Of a stretch of DNA of 64,000 nt, positions 41,001 to 56,000 are shown in pieces. A program made the translations under genes and the position numbers. The notes beneath the pieces are model-generated. The model saw only the letters and a list, made by a program, of their open reading frames with translations, had not been told where the DNA came from and searched no databases. Origin of the DNA: Rallus limicola (Eukaryota; Chordata; Aves; Gruiformes; Rallidae); the NCBI GenBank assembly GCA_022605955.1, contig JAKCOZ010000003.1, positions 58,838,179-58,902,178 of the forward strand. The letters are read 5' to 3'. The number at the start of each line of letters is the position of its first letter. Within the stretch, counting starts at the first letter, position 1.

Positions 41001-44000
41001 AGCATCACAGCATGTGTTAGGTTGGAAGGGACCTTTAGAGGTTGTGTAGGCCAACTCCTCATCAGTAACCAGAGACATCTCTAACCAGATCAGAAGGCTC
41101 AGAGATTCATCAAGCCTGACATTGAATGCCTCCAGGGATGAGGCCTCCAACACCTCTTTGGGAAACCTGTTCCAGTGTCCCACCACCCTCATAGTGAAGA
41201 ACTTCTTCCTCATATCTAACCTAAAACTATCCTGCTCTAGTTTAAAGCCATTGCCCCTTGTCCTATTGGTACATGTCCCTATGTACAGGGTAAAAAATGC
41301 AATCTTTTTTCTGAACATACTGCCATGAATTATCTGTTGCCACAGCATACATTCTACTTACAGAACTTGATCACTATTGACTTTGAACATATGTGCATTA
41401 GATTGTGTTATTCTACGTAGACTATCACTCTAAATTAAAATATCAACTATTTGTAATCAATAAAATAAAAAAAAATTTGAGTTGTACAATATACCCTCTT
41501 CAATACACCTCAGAAAATGTCATTTCAATAACATATGTTAAAAAAAAACAAAATCCTTGTCTGATCTGAATCATTCTTCCTTAAACATATAAATAGAGAT
41601 GGATCAGTTGTTTTAAGTCTATCAGTCCTGCAGGAAAAATTAATTTCAAATGTAACAGGTTCCCCACTTGAAATACTAACATTTCAGATTTATTGCCCTT
41701 TTAATCATACAATTGCTAGACTGTATCTGTCTTGAGCTCAAGTAACTTACCTGTCAGAAACAAGTTTTCAGCTTCCCAGGTGAGAGTTACAGACCTTCTG
41801 GACAACACACTCAATATGAAATTATTTCATATTTTGGTGGGTACCTACTGTAGTACCTACTCTTTTTGGTGATCCCATTATTTTATTAAGTGATTAGCCA
41901 CAATCAATGATGTCGTAGTTTCTAAATATTTTCAACCTCATTCTGATGTGGAATATGAAACAGACTGATAGCACTGTATTTTGTTCATGTATTTTATCAA
42001 ATATACTTCACACTTTTAGTTATTATTCTTAATGCAAACTACTTATTCATGAGAGATGCCAAATTGCCTCTGTTAAGGTTTTTTCTCTCCAGGATTAGGA
42101 GTATCAGCATCTGACAGAATGCCCTGCCAAAGCACTTTTATCTTGAAGCAATACTTTGAAGGTATTAGCTTTTCAGTTTGGTTGTTAGAAGTATGAATTT
42201 GTGCCTACAGTTCTACAGATCATATGATACAAGTTTTTGATGAATATTGATGCAGAAAAGTATAAGACTAACAGCATCTAGGAAAAAAAAAAGTTAATGT
42301 GCATTTGAAAAAAACTGGTAGCAAAACAGAAACTTTAAATGTGTCTTTAAATGGTTTTGACCTTCAGTGCCCCTACATCTAGAGAAGACTACTGTGTCTT
42401 TGCAATACAAATAGCAATATGACCAAAAAACCTTCAGCATTCCTTACTGCTCCCCAATAACTGTTTCCTGCCTATTTATTTTGTATGTCTTCCCTGTTGG
42501 TCTTTATATATATATATATATATATAAATATGCCTTTATTCACCTAAAGAAAGTCATGAAGAATAGTTAAGTATATATATAAATATACATATATGTTGTA
42601 GTGGCAATTTCCCAACAGGTCAAAGGCAGGTTATTTGCAATTATTTTACCATCTTCTAGTTCAACAGATTATTTGAAAAGACAAAACATATAGCAAAACC
42701 ATCATTAGTGTACTTAGAAAAAAATTACAATATACATTTAACAGGAAATATTCATTCTTCTTCTTTCACTTGTGAAATTATGTAATGTGTTGTAAAGTCA
42801 ATGAAAAGTTTTAAGGCACCCTAGAAAATAGTTGTATTCTAACACAACATTAACAAAAATATCAGCCATTTAAAATAATTTTTATAAATGTTACCATCTT
42901 CATTTAAAATAATTTTTATAAATGTTACCATCTTAAAATTAATGGATCACTAGACCAATAAATCTTATTAGAAAGCTTTCACTCAAAATTGTTGAAATTA
43001 AGACTATCAGTCTTTGTAATATATATATTATTTCATTTTACTTGCTTATTACTTTCTGTTGCATTTTCAAACATAAAAGCATTAACCACAATTTCAAATT
43101 CCAATTAGCTAAAATTAATTGCATTACAATTTACATGTTGATCCTATGAAGTCAACAAAAATATAATCAATAGTATATACATGAGTGAAAGTATAGAGCT
43201 GATTTTAAAATTGTGCCAGTTCTCCAGTACTATTGCCTTTATATATATATAGAGAGAGATATATATCTTACAGAACTTCATACAATGGAAAGGAAACGCA
43301 TGTCAAATTCTGATTTTAGAAACTAATAAAAGGAAAAAAATGAAACATCACAACAAAATGTTTATGGTTATGAAAAGCCATGTATTATCTGCCATTATGT
43401 CTCATCAGTTCAATGTACCTTGTATTCCCCATAATCTTTTTCATCTAACAGATTCATTTTGCTCAGCTCTATAAACTGCTCTGGACTTGGTTCACTCGGC
43501 AAAGGTTGAATTGAAGCTTGTTCATATATTGGTTTTCCATTGAAAAAGAATTCCTTCCAATCACACATCAGTTTTAATGGAATTTTGCTGCTGAAGAAAC
43601 AGAAAATAAGCAAGTCTCAAGACAAAAATTAGAGATATTTGAGAATAGTGGATCCAAATTTCTAAGAATCACAGTCATGAAACAAGCATATGCTAAACTA
43701 GACATAGTTTAGAATGCTTTCTATAATTATTCTTGCTTTTAACAAATGATTGGTTACTTTTATTACATCCAGTAGGTACTTGTAGACTTTGCAATTTTCA
43801 CAAATGTGTCATCACACAGAATTGGCTGACAGAGCTCTGTAGTAACAGTTTCACTGTGGCTGTTTCCCTGCATCAAAATATCCTTTCCTTTTGTGGCGTA
43901 AGGCTTCCTCTCACCAAAAAACCATGATTTTTTTTTTTCAGGAAGCTAACATTAATTAATTACTACATTAGTTCTTTCCTCTCTTAAATGAAACAAAACA

Positions 44001-47000
44001 AACTGTACATTGTAGGAAGCCAAATGCAAACAGGATGCTGACATATGTCACATTAGAATTCTATGGGTGCTAAATATGGTCAAAATGAAGGTTTCTATTA
44101 CTTCTTAAGACTATATAAATTTTTTTACCAATGATTACAGACAGTTGAGAGTTACAGGTTTAAATACACTCCGTATGTGCTGTCTGAATAATGAAGCCTA
44201 ATAGCTACCTAACAGCCACTAGCTTTGTTTAACAGCTGCCATACTCACTTGTTTGTCAGTAGATGATATTCTCCTACTTTAGTTGACAAATCAATGATTT
44301 GGTCGATCATTTCCCAACACATAGAATAATGTTTTTTATAACGAGCCTGAACTCTTTCTATGGCGATTTTCTCATGACGTTCTCTTTCTTTGGTAATTTG
44401 TTCTTCATAATCAATTTTTTCTTGTTTTGCCAGAGCCTAGAATTTTTTTAAAGAGGAAATTTGAGGTTGCAGAGAAAATGAAAGTGCAGAAGTGCACAGT
44501 CCTGGAAATAAAAAGTAACTTGTGCATTTAACTCAAAAAATTAAAACAACTAGATTCTCATCAGAGTTGAATAGACAGCAAGCCAATTAATACATACAGA
44601 AATCTAAAAATTTTTATTTATTTTGTAAAATCCAGATTTTTTTGCTTCCTAACTGTTAAAACATAATGAAATAAAGGAGAAATGTCTTAATTCATCAATG
44701 AAAAACATATTAAGAATATAATCAGTCTTTAGTAGGCAAGGAAACATGAAAGGATACTGTTCCTCCCTGAGGAACAACTATGCAGATACATTGGAAAAGG
44801 TTTAATTGCACTGAAACCTATAATGGAATGCTCATTTAGAATACGCAACAAGCAATTTAACTTAAAAGATTCTGATCTGCAAACAATTTGATATTATTGA
44901 GGCTGTTCAATCTGAAAAAATTCTCTGGTCATGGCAGAAGTAATTCCATAATAGCGTGTTCCTTTTGGCTAAAAACACACTGAAAGAAATTTCATGAATG
45001 AAGATTTAAGTCAATGTCTCCTGTCATTATGCATCTGCAAGACTGTACCTTTTAACCTCAGCATACGGAGATGTTTCCCATAAAAGTTACAATTAGCTTG
45101 GAGGAAAAGAATGAAATTCAACTTTAAGTTGCTCAGTTTTATCCCTTTTAAACTTGCAATGTGGAATCTCAAATAAAGCAATCTATCCATTATTAAATCA
45201 CTGTCCCTAGCAAAGTCCTGAATTCTAACAGTTGACAATACAAATTCCATTTTGTAACAGGAAGGTAAACACTCCTACAGCAATTCAGGGAGCAAATAAT
45301 CTTTTACCGCTTCTCTATCAAGAGCTTCCTGGAACTCTTTCAGTCGTCTTTCTTCATACTGTCTTTCCCTGAAAATTCGATTTTGCCTCAACACCTCTTT
45401 TTCATGTCGAACGTGCATGAGTTGAACAGCAACCCTCCGCTCCTGCTGAGATTGCCTCATCAATCTGTAAATCAGTTGCTCCTCCCGGTAAGCCTCCTAA
45501 AAGATTAAAAATAAAAGTACTAAGCACAGTATACAAACAACAGACAACCCACAGGTGTCTCATATGAGAAAAATTAAGGAAGTCATATAACAGCTTTTAC
45601 CTGCTTATTTGACAGATAAATCCAGAACAACATACACATCTCTTTATGAGTACTATTACTGCAAACTATACAAGAATTATAGAACTATGGAAGTGAATTC
45701 TAAATAAGTCTTATCTGAGATAGTAAATTATTTTTTTTTCAGATTAACTCAATTTTAAATTGGATATTTCCTGTGTTTAAAGAAACTGCAGCTTATTTCA
45801 AATAATTGCTTCTGAATATAAAATATAACCTTTGCCTAAATTGTTAACTGGTCATCATTTCCCTTATTTGCCCCTGCTCTCCAACAGTTCCCATTCTCAG
45901 ATATCCTCAGCTGGATCTTTGATAAGTCTATACTTCTACAGGTTTAAACTTTTTCCTTCTGACTTGAGACTTGAGTAATTATGCCCTCCATTCAAGGGAC
46001 TTGGGAATATGGGGAAGCACTCAGACCACAGGAAAATAAAAAACTTCAAAGTGATGGTTATAGTGCTCTCACTGGGACATGAATAGAATCCCCTGTTCAG
46101 TACTGTATGACACTCTGAACCATTGCTTGAAGCATGGTTGGTGTGCACAAACTTTGAAGGCTGTGGACTGTTACTTTTCAAAGTACTTGACAAAACATTA
46201 CTACACTACTAAACTTCTCTATTCTGTTCTTAAATGCAAAACTAATGCTTAACACAAACAAAAGTTTGCCTCACTACTTTCATAGTCCAGAACTATTGAG
46301 TTCTAAGCAAAAGCATCAGCTTGCCTTTCAAGACCCACAGCCAAATACCACACCCACATAAGGATTTTAGAGGACATTTTTGATTCCCTGAAGATTTGTT
46401 TCAAATACAGCAAAAGAGCTCTGAAATCTACATTCAAATTTAAGGACCTAAACTGAAAACTGATCTTAGGAGTTCAAATTAATTTTCCTAAGAACAGAAA
46501 ACAGGTAAACCAGTAAGTAGTAGTACAAAACCCAAAGCAAAATAAAATACTTCTATTTTCTTTTAATCTGGATTATTTACTATCAGCTATCTGTGACTAA
46601 GACAGGGCAGAACACATTAAATAAATTCAACATAAAAGGCAAGCATTATTACATATTATCATACTATTATGAAACAAAAAACTCATCAGAGATCTGACCT
46701 ACATGATGCAACCACAACTTCTAACACAAAGCTTAAAACATGGTTATTTTAATTGCAATAATGAGGAAAACACCCTTTTAATAAATGTGGATCTTCAATG
46801 TTGATGGAGATCTTTAACATTTAGGGAGAAACCATTATTTTTTCAAATTAAACTCCATATTTTTAAGTTCCTTTGCCTTTACAACTGCTAAGAATAAAAT
46901 ACATGATGAATTGAAAAGACTATGGTGATATAAAAATCCTGCAACATTTTGCTTATTTCAGTCAAAATGTGAGCTTTACTCTCCCCTTTGCTAACACTGA

Positions 47001-50000
47001 ATCTCATGACACTGCATGATAATTCTAAAGATACAGATGTGATCATCTCAGGCTCTAGTTACAGAGTGCTTCACTTGAATGCAGTATTGTCTCCCTGAAA
47101 AGTTTATCACAGAATGAAGAGTTTTATACTCTTCATTTTCCTATGCACAGAATCATCATACATGCAACTGAAATGGATAATAGTGCGATAAAACCAATTT
47201 GATATGCATATTTTCATACTAATGCTATGACATAGTACAGGTGACAGAATTTTCCAATAGCACTGGCTGCTGAAGCGATAATCTGTCCATTTATCTCTTA
47301 TATTCACGAATCACAGAATCACAAGGTTGGAAAAGACCTTTGAGATCATCAAGTCCAACCATTCCCATTCTATGCTAAACCAGATCCCTAAGTTTTACTG
47401 TCTTATGAAATTAAGAAAGTAAAAGAAGACATGATGCCCTTTGCTGCCTCAGTTCTATCCACTGCTTGTTTGGACTCAGAATTTTATTAAGATTTCAAAG
47501 AACAGTGGAGGATGCACAGATTTTGCTTCCTGTTGAAACTAACCCCAACTATCCCCAACCGTGGATTACTACAAGAAGTACTCCACTGAAGGAAACTGGA
47601 TCTTTAAATTCTAATTCACGGAAGATTGAAGGAGCCATTCTAATAGAAAGATCATTTGTCATACTCATGTCATACTCAAAACATCAACTGCATGGTGCAA
47701 ATAGTCTGCCCAGTAAGAAATCAAAGCACTTGACCTAGATGAATGCACTCTTTATAAAGGAAATCGGAAGATGCTCCTTTAGAAGTTGAACACCTTTTCT
47801 TTAGTAAGTGAAGGGTAGAGAACTTCAATACTCTACATAATCAAACATTTGGACATGCTGAGTAGGCATATGAAGAGCCAGCAGGAAAACTCAGAGGAAC
47901 AAGAATATCTGAAAAGGCAGCCAGCTCTGGGCTACACAATGAATAAATTAGGATTCAGGACATCAAACACCATTCCAAAATGGGTGCTTATTGGATAGGG
48001 GAGCAAAGTACTGGTAACTACCTTTCACACAAATAGGAATGGACAAAGTACTAAAATTGAAAAGTTTTGAAACTTCTAGGCTTACTAGGAGACAAAAAAA
48101 AACTTCAGAAGACTGTGAAGTATCTGAAGAAATCACACAAAAACTGTAAATGGGACATCTATATACTAATTTGAAAAATTACTAGTAGGAAAGCATGATA
48201 CACCCTTTTTTCAGTTTACCTACTTGAGACAACAGTGGCATCCAGTGGCCAAGTATTAATGTGTTTATATTTCATGTTCTTCATGCATAATTACTATATC
48301 ACATTTTTCTATTTTTCTATGTCCTTTTTTAGCTAACATACAAATGAAACAATTATGTCCTTTTGTGTAGTCATAACCTTCATAACCAAGACTTTTACAT
48401 TAGCATATATAAATCTGTTCAGTTGACAAATGAGAATCTAATAACAATTCATTTCCCCTTCCGTTTTCATTTTCTCAATTTATTGCTGACAGCAACCTCT
48501 CCCTGATAACTTTTTTAATTCATGGAGATTAATCTGAACAGAGCATTGTAAAATAACTAGTACTTGGAATAAACACTTTGTTGAAATGGTGGAGACCAAA
48601 GATTCAGTTGGGATGAAGCCATGATATTCTCAAATACTTTCAACTTCTATGAAAATCTGACTGGTGCCACTCTGTGTGCCATATAGAGGTGAGTCACATA
48701 ATTTAAATCTTTTTTTTCTTTCAGGCTCTGACTTTTACTACAGCTTGTGTACCAAAATTAAAAAACTGGAACAAGATTCATTCAGTAGAGGTTTACACAT
48801 ATTGACATGAAACACATTAAAGCACTCCAGAGGGATGAAATTAATTAAGATTTATTAAGTATAGGCAAATATCTGATCCTAATGTCTACAAGAAAGCTAT
48901 ATTTTCAGTCTGAAAATCCCTTCTGGTTCCATTTGTAACAGAGCAAAAAAAGTACTTTTCAACTACTTTGTAAATTTTAATTTTATTGAAAGTTTTTAAA
49001 AAAGTCATATCTCAATTTGCTTCATGCTTCTCCAAGTCAAGCAACTTCTAATTTCTGAATTATGATGGAATTCCAACGAGTCACCTCTCCTCTGCTAATT
49101 TAGAACCATATTAGCACTATGTTCTGTGATCTGGTAGGACTGCTGTTCCAGTCAACATGCTCACTTAAAATCCTGCAGGCTGTGAATCATGTTGCTCCTG
49201 TATCAATGTTGATTTTTATTCCTGGGAAGTTAGAAACAGTATCATCCCTTTTGCCTTGATTTGGAGCCTCACTAGAGCCAGCCTTACTGGCAGTACACTG
49301 GGACAATTCCTCCACCTTCAAACTGACAAGTCTCCTACTAAAAATCTAGGTAGACCAGCTGTCTTGTCTCCTCAACAGCACTGGCTACCTTACAGCTGCT
49401 GTATCCACCAAATGCCCCAGAGACTGCTGCTGGACACATGGCCATTAGCTGATAGTCATGGAATCACTAGGTTCCCAGCCTGTAGCACTGCACAGGGTTG
49501 TTATGTCCCAAGTACAGGACTCTGCACTTGGCCTTGTTAAATCTCATCCTGTTGGACTCAGCCCATTAATCCAGCCTGTTCAGATCCCTTTGAAGAGCCT
49601 CTCTTCCCTCAGGCAGATCCACACTTCCCCCCACCTTCCTGTTGTCCCTGAACTTACTGAGGGAACATTTGATCCCTTCATCCAGGTCATTGATAAAGAC
49701 ATTGAAAGGAGCTGGACCCAGGACTGAGCCCTGGGGGACACCACTCATGACTGGCCTCCAGCTGGATTTTGCTCCATTTACCACAATTTTTGGACCCAGC
49801 CATCCAGCCAGTTTTTCACACAGCAAAGGCTGTGCCTGTCCAGGCCAGTGGCATCCAGTTTCTCAATCAGAATGCTGTAAGAAATGGTGTCAAAGGCCTT
49901 ACTAAAGTCCAAGTACACTACATCCACAGCCTTTCCCTCATCCACTAAGTCTTGTCACAGAAGGCAATCATCTGACTGAGCTTGAACACCTGGTTGTCTT

Positions 50001-53000
50001 CCGTGTGCCGTGTCAGTCAGCACTGAGGGTAGACTGACAGTCCTGTGGTTTCCTGGATTAACCCTTCTTATAAATGGGTATAACATCTGCCAGCCTCCAG
50101 TCAAGTGGAACTTCCCCAGTCAGCCAGGACTGATAATAGATGATGGAAACGGGTTTGGCAAGCATGACCAGCTCCCTCAATACCCTCAGGTGGATCCTAT
50201 CCAGCCCCATAGGCTTGTGAATGTCTAATTGGCCAAGCAGGTCTCTAAGCATTTCCTCCTGGATCATGAGAGTTTTGTTCGTTCTGCTCTCCCTCCCTGT
50301 TTTATGGCTCATAAGCCTGAATATCCAGGGAACATCTGAATTCTAGTTGGCCTTAGCCCTTTTGATTTTCTCTCTACATGATCTTACTTCATCCCTGTAG
50401 TCCTCCCGAGATACCTGCCCCTTCTTCCAAAGCTCATAGACTTTCCTCAATAAAGCATGGTGTTGTATAGTATGGAATATCCCTTCTGTCACTTGAGTCA
50501 GGTCTCCTGGTTGTGTCCCCTCCAAGCTTCTTGGGCACCCCTACCTTCTCAGACACTCCCACCTTCTCAGCAGTAAAGCAGTATGAAAAGCTGCAAAGTT
50601 TTTCACCATTTGTCAACAACTAAAACATCAATGTTTTATCAACATGATTCTCATCCTAAATCCCAAACGTAGCACTAATCAGCTGCAAGGAAGAAAATTA
50701 ACTCTGTTACAGCCAAACCAGGGCACCTTCCATATTTTTCAAGGAAAGATAATGGTTAACATGAGGCTCCATCTGGAGTACTGTGTCCAGATCTGGGGTC
50801 TCCAGTACAAGAAAGATGTAGAACTGTTGGAGAGGGTTCAGAGGAGGGCCACAAAGATGATTAGAGGGCTGGAGCATCTCCCCTATGAAGAGAGGCTGAG
50901 GGAACTGGGCTTATTCAGCCTAGAGAAGAGAAGGGGAGACCTCATTGCAACATTACAGTACCTGAAAGGAGCGTACAAACAGGAGGGGAACCAACTTTTT
51001 AAAGGGGTAGATAATGGCAAGATAGGGGAAAATGGATTGGAGGTTAAAGGAGGGAAAGATTAGATTAGATATGAGGGGGAAGTTCTTTTCTGAAGAGAGT
51101 GGTAAAGTGCTGGAACAGGCTGCTCAGAGAGGTGGTAGATGGCCCATCCCTGGAGGTGTTCAAGGCCAGGTGAACAAGGCCCTGGACAACTTTGTCTAGA
51201 TCATGCCTGAGGGTTGGTGCCCCTGCCTGTGGCAGGGGGTTGGAACTCTATGATCCTTGGTTGAATCCTTCCAACCCAGACCATTCTATGATAAACATTA
51301 TGTTTAGAGATAAGAGTATACGACTTCCTTTATCTCCTCCAAATTCCACTGAACCTTTCAAAAATATTTTCTATCTGTTAGCAAATGTTTAGGTTAGTAA
51401 TTGTGTATGGGGTATGCACTTCAGCACACATTTTCTCACCTCTTGTGTTTCATGTGCTATAAATTGCTCCATTAGCAATTTTCGTCGTCTCTTTTCTCGT
51501 TGTTCTCTAGCAAACGTATCTTCTTCCAAACGTTTTTGAATTTTTCTTATATAGTCATCATCTGAATAAATACTTAATAGCTCCATTGCTGTACATGCTG
51601 TAGTTTCTATGGTTGTTGCCTGCAACTTCTGTGTTTGCAATGATTCTTGCATATCACTGATTGAAAATATTAAAGAGAAAAAGATAGTTGTCTTTATAGG
51701 AATGATAGCTCTTAGCAGTGTTTTCATACAGATCTCTGTATGGTTATGCACAAGTCTCACAAATACACAACAATTAATTGGCCTGGGTAGGCACTGTGGC
51801 TACTTCTTGACACCCTTGTTGTCCATAATCATCACTAAGTCCAGAGGGCTCCAGTACTGATGTGAAGACAGATACTGCAGAAACAGATTAGGATGGCAGA
51901 ACATCAAAGAATCACCAAAGATCACAGAATATCAAAGATGGGTTACTCTTCAATATACCCCTACACCCTGAGCAGAGTTTTGCAGAATGACAGGTTGTTT
52001 ACACACAGAATTATCCTCAGCAGTATGCATGAGTGCCACTTAAAATATTCTGTGTATAGTATACTCACACTAAATGGGCCAGAACAGCTATTAAAGTTAT
52101 TCACAAGTAAATCAACATACAGATAACACAACTCTAAGCAGAAAGGTTACTTCTCTATATTGTCTTTAAAATGTGCTATTGTGTGTGAATATCTGCAACC
52201 ATTCTGTTCTCTCTGCAAGTCTAACTGACCTACAGACTCAATGACTGAAATGAACAAAGAAAACATACACTTTGCACCCTCAGTTGTTGCATGTATGGCA
52301 AAAAGGAGAAAAGGAAGCTTGAGCTATACTTACTACAACTACAGCTAAGGTAAAAACGCTGTAACAATGCTGGAGCTTGATTATTTGCAGTGCTACTGGG
52401 ACAATCACTCAAAGGAGAAAAAAAAAATCACAATTTAAGCTAAACAAGTCACTACATTTTCTTCAAGTAGCTGTCTACATAGATGGTAGGCACCTAAAGT
52501 AGGATCCTATCTAAGCTTAGGTGTCTGACATACAAAAATTACCTGTCGGTGACTTGGTTGTGTATTGCAGAGGCATTTCCTAACATAGACTTCTCAAATT
52601 CTTTAATCTCCTTGTATGTATCCTGAAGGAATAACACAAAATTTAGTGTTTTTTTAAATTTTCATAAAGCATGATAAGTTTCACTAAATCATTTTTATGC
52701 CATGCTAGTGCAAATGGAATGTTTACACTGAAAATACATTAAGCATCAGATAGATCAAGAAAAAGAGCAAGACTGTTTACTCTTTTTCCTTCCCTCACTC
52801 TTTTTCTTAACTGTACCTATGTTCATTCAACAGAAAATCCTATGTTTGATCAGCTGTTCATTGTGGAGAATAATTCTCATACACCCTTAGCATCCTACCA
52901 TTCAGGGATTTGAAACAAGATATTCTGGGCTATGTTCTGCTTTAAAGGATTAAAATCCTAGTATTTTTCAGCACTAGATAATACAGATTTAATTCTTTAT

Positions 53001-56000
53001 TGCCGTCATTAATTGATTTGATCTGAGACTATTACCAATTTCAACTGTTACAAACATTTTAGAGCAGGCAGAGTTTTAGTGTGTGATAGAAGACTTTATA
53101 CATTATGGTGTAAAATTTCATCATGCACAAATGAGTAGGAAACATTAATCCTTTATTTCATACATGCTACTCAATAGACTAGAAGCTAAAATACTATTAG
53201 CAATTCAAGTAGTACGTATCTATGGTATTTATTCAACAGGACTTTCTCTTACATAAAAAAAAATCCCTCCTAAGCAACAAATGCAGAATCATAATCATAT
53301 TTAGCCCACTTTTCATGCGTTGAGTAAGCTGTATCCTTTTAGTGGTTATATCAGCAACATTTGGACAGTACAAGTACAATATTTCTAAGTTTCAGTGATC
53401 CCAGATCATAATATGTTTTGTAAATACATATAATTAACATTAAAATAATATATATGATAGTTACCTCTGCTTCTCTTTTCTTCTTTAGAAATGTTTTGGC
53501 TTCAATTGCTTTTATAGTGTGTTTTGGTGGTGGCTTTGGAACCTGTATAATGGCTGCTTGAATCCTGGCCATTATTTCATTTTGTCTCCTTCTTCCTACA
53601 CACTGCTGAATATTCAATGTGTTCAGACACTTGAGTTGAAACAATACACCACATGTCTCTAACATACTACCTATGTATCTATGAAGTAAAGGTAACTGAG
53701 CTGTAACAAAGAAAAAACTCTTCTAAAGGAAGAGACTATCAGGCTCCAGAACTGAGCAAGTGACTGCGCATTTTTTAAAGTGGATCACTAAAATACTCTG
53801 AGAGCAAAAAATATTTATATTTTGTCCACAGTTTGTAAAAATATTCTCAGCCACTGTACTCATAAAGTATAATTTTAAAAATCAAGAAAGAGATGTTGTA
53901 AGATGTTTGAAATTAAAGTATCACTCTGCATCCTGAATAATTTGACAGTTTAGCAATACGCTACTATATATTTTCAGAATTTGAGGACAAATACTAATTT
54001 TTAAATGACCGTTACCAGAACATGGTACATCTATATATGCTATGCCTGCATTAACAAATAGGGTGGTGCAATAGAAGCACATCCACCAAGAAAAACAGTT
54101 TGTGTTCAGTACTTAACAAACATTTAAGGGTTTGTATTAAATTCTAGCTCTAGCACAGTCAGAATTCAGCACAGAAACTGAGAATACAGTTTTCTGGTGC
54201 AGAAACTGAGAACACCCATAGATAATATTACCACTAAGCAATGAATCTCAGACCATCAAGAAAGAACAAGCATTTAAATTATCCTGGTTAAAAGTGCACA
54301 ACAGATGGTTAACAGCAGGTAAAGGTGGAATTGAGTGAGAACAAATTTTTTTACAAAGGGTCAAAGAAAGTTAAAAAATATATGATATATGAAATAGGAT
54401 TATATATTTTCTTTTAAATTTTTATTATGAAAATATTTTTTATATTGCTTGCATTTTCTTTTCTAGATACATGGTCATTTTTTAAAATTCTTTTTCATGC
54501 CATGGCAAAACAACAGCTAAATAACAAAAGCAAGGTTATCTCCTCTTAATAAGCCATACAAAAAATATATCTCAAGCTAGTCAAGTTCATCAATTTCACT
54601 GTAGTTAAACATCTCTTGGATAGGTGGCCAGTTCCTTAAAATATAAACTCTAGGCTGAACTTTGGGCAAGTCTTCCCATATCTTAAGAAATTAGTTTATC
54701 TTTTTTTGCTTTATAAGAACAGCTACACAGAGCTACAATATGTTCTGAAACCACACCCACTGTACGTCCCCTTTGCTGTGTCTTTTTCCTGCTTTTGAAC
54801 AATGATTCACCTTTTCTTCACAAATGAAGAATGTCATAAACCTCTTTTACATGGGTACCTTACATACAGTTGTGAAATGTTCACTCTATTCTCAAATCTG
54901 TAACTATTTTCCAGGTGTAACAACATGCAAAAACTCTTAACATTAAGTGATTTTTAATTATCTGTGGGTTTAAGTGCCTTATAACAGAATACTGGCTTTA
55001 TTCACATATTAATGATTGCCATGTGTACCCTTTTTCTTTGTTTTTGTCTGACTGCAAGGCACAGAATTAACAAGCACTCATAATGGCTTTAAGTCATTTT
55101 AAGAAAATATTATTTCAAAAGTCTATAAAAACTAAGTAGTCACCTTTTCAATGTCTCGGGCTCTTTGTTCAACTTGGAGCTTCTGAATTTTCTGTCGTTC
55201 TGCATCATGTACATGAGCTATTTTATCTTCCATTGCCTTAGATTTTGTTTCAAAATGCTCCAAAATCTGCTGCATTTGCAAATCAGCCTGATGTGGCATT
55301 AAAGTTTTCAAACCCTAGATTTAAACATCAAGCAATAAAGACTCAGAAACAGTAAGAAGCATGTTAAAAAATGATACTTTTGCAATAGTAATTTCACTGT
55401 GATTTCCTGTATGAATGTACACAGAACAACATCTAAACAAGGTGGAAAATTTTTCAGGAAACTAGGACTAGGACTTCCACTGAAGAGAACATGCAGATTT
55501 GAACTTGAATAACACCAAGTTAGCCTAGTCTCATTTTGAGAAAAAGATGCTGAAGGGTGACCTCATGGCTCTCTACAGCTTCCTGAAGAAGTGAAGTGGG
55601 AGGTGTTGGGCTTTCGTCCTAGGATTCAGCCATAGGACACATGAGAACGTCTCAAAATTGTGTTAAGGGAAGTACAAGCAACATTAGAAAAGATTTCTCT
55701 ACCAAGAGAGTGGTCACACGCTGGAACAGGTTTCCCTGGAAGTAGTCAGTTCCCTGAGCCTGTCAGTGTTTGAGGTATTTGGACAATACCCTTAACCACA
55801 CACTTTAACTTTTCATCAGCCTTGATGTGGTCAGGTAATTGGACTAGATGATAATTGTAGGTCCCTTCCAAATGAGCTATTTGATTATATCAGACTGAAA
55901 TGCAGGGAATTAAACTTAAACATAAGGGGAAGAAAAAAAAAAAAAAAAAAAAAAAAGGGAAAAAAAAGGAATACTGAAAGGGTAATAAAGATCTTGCCCA

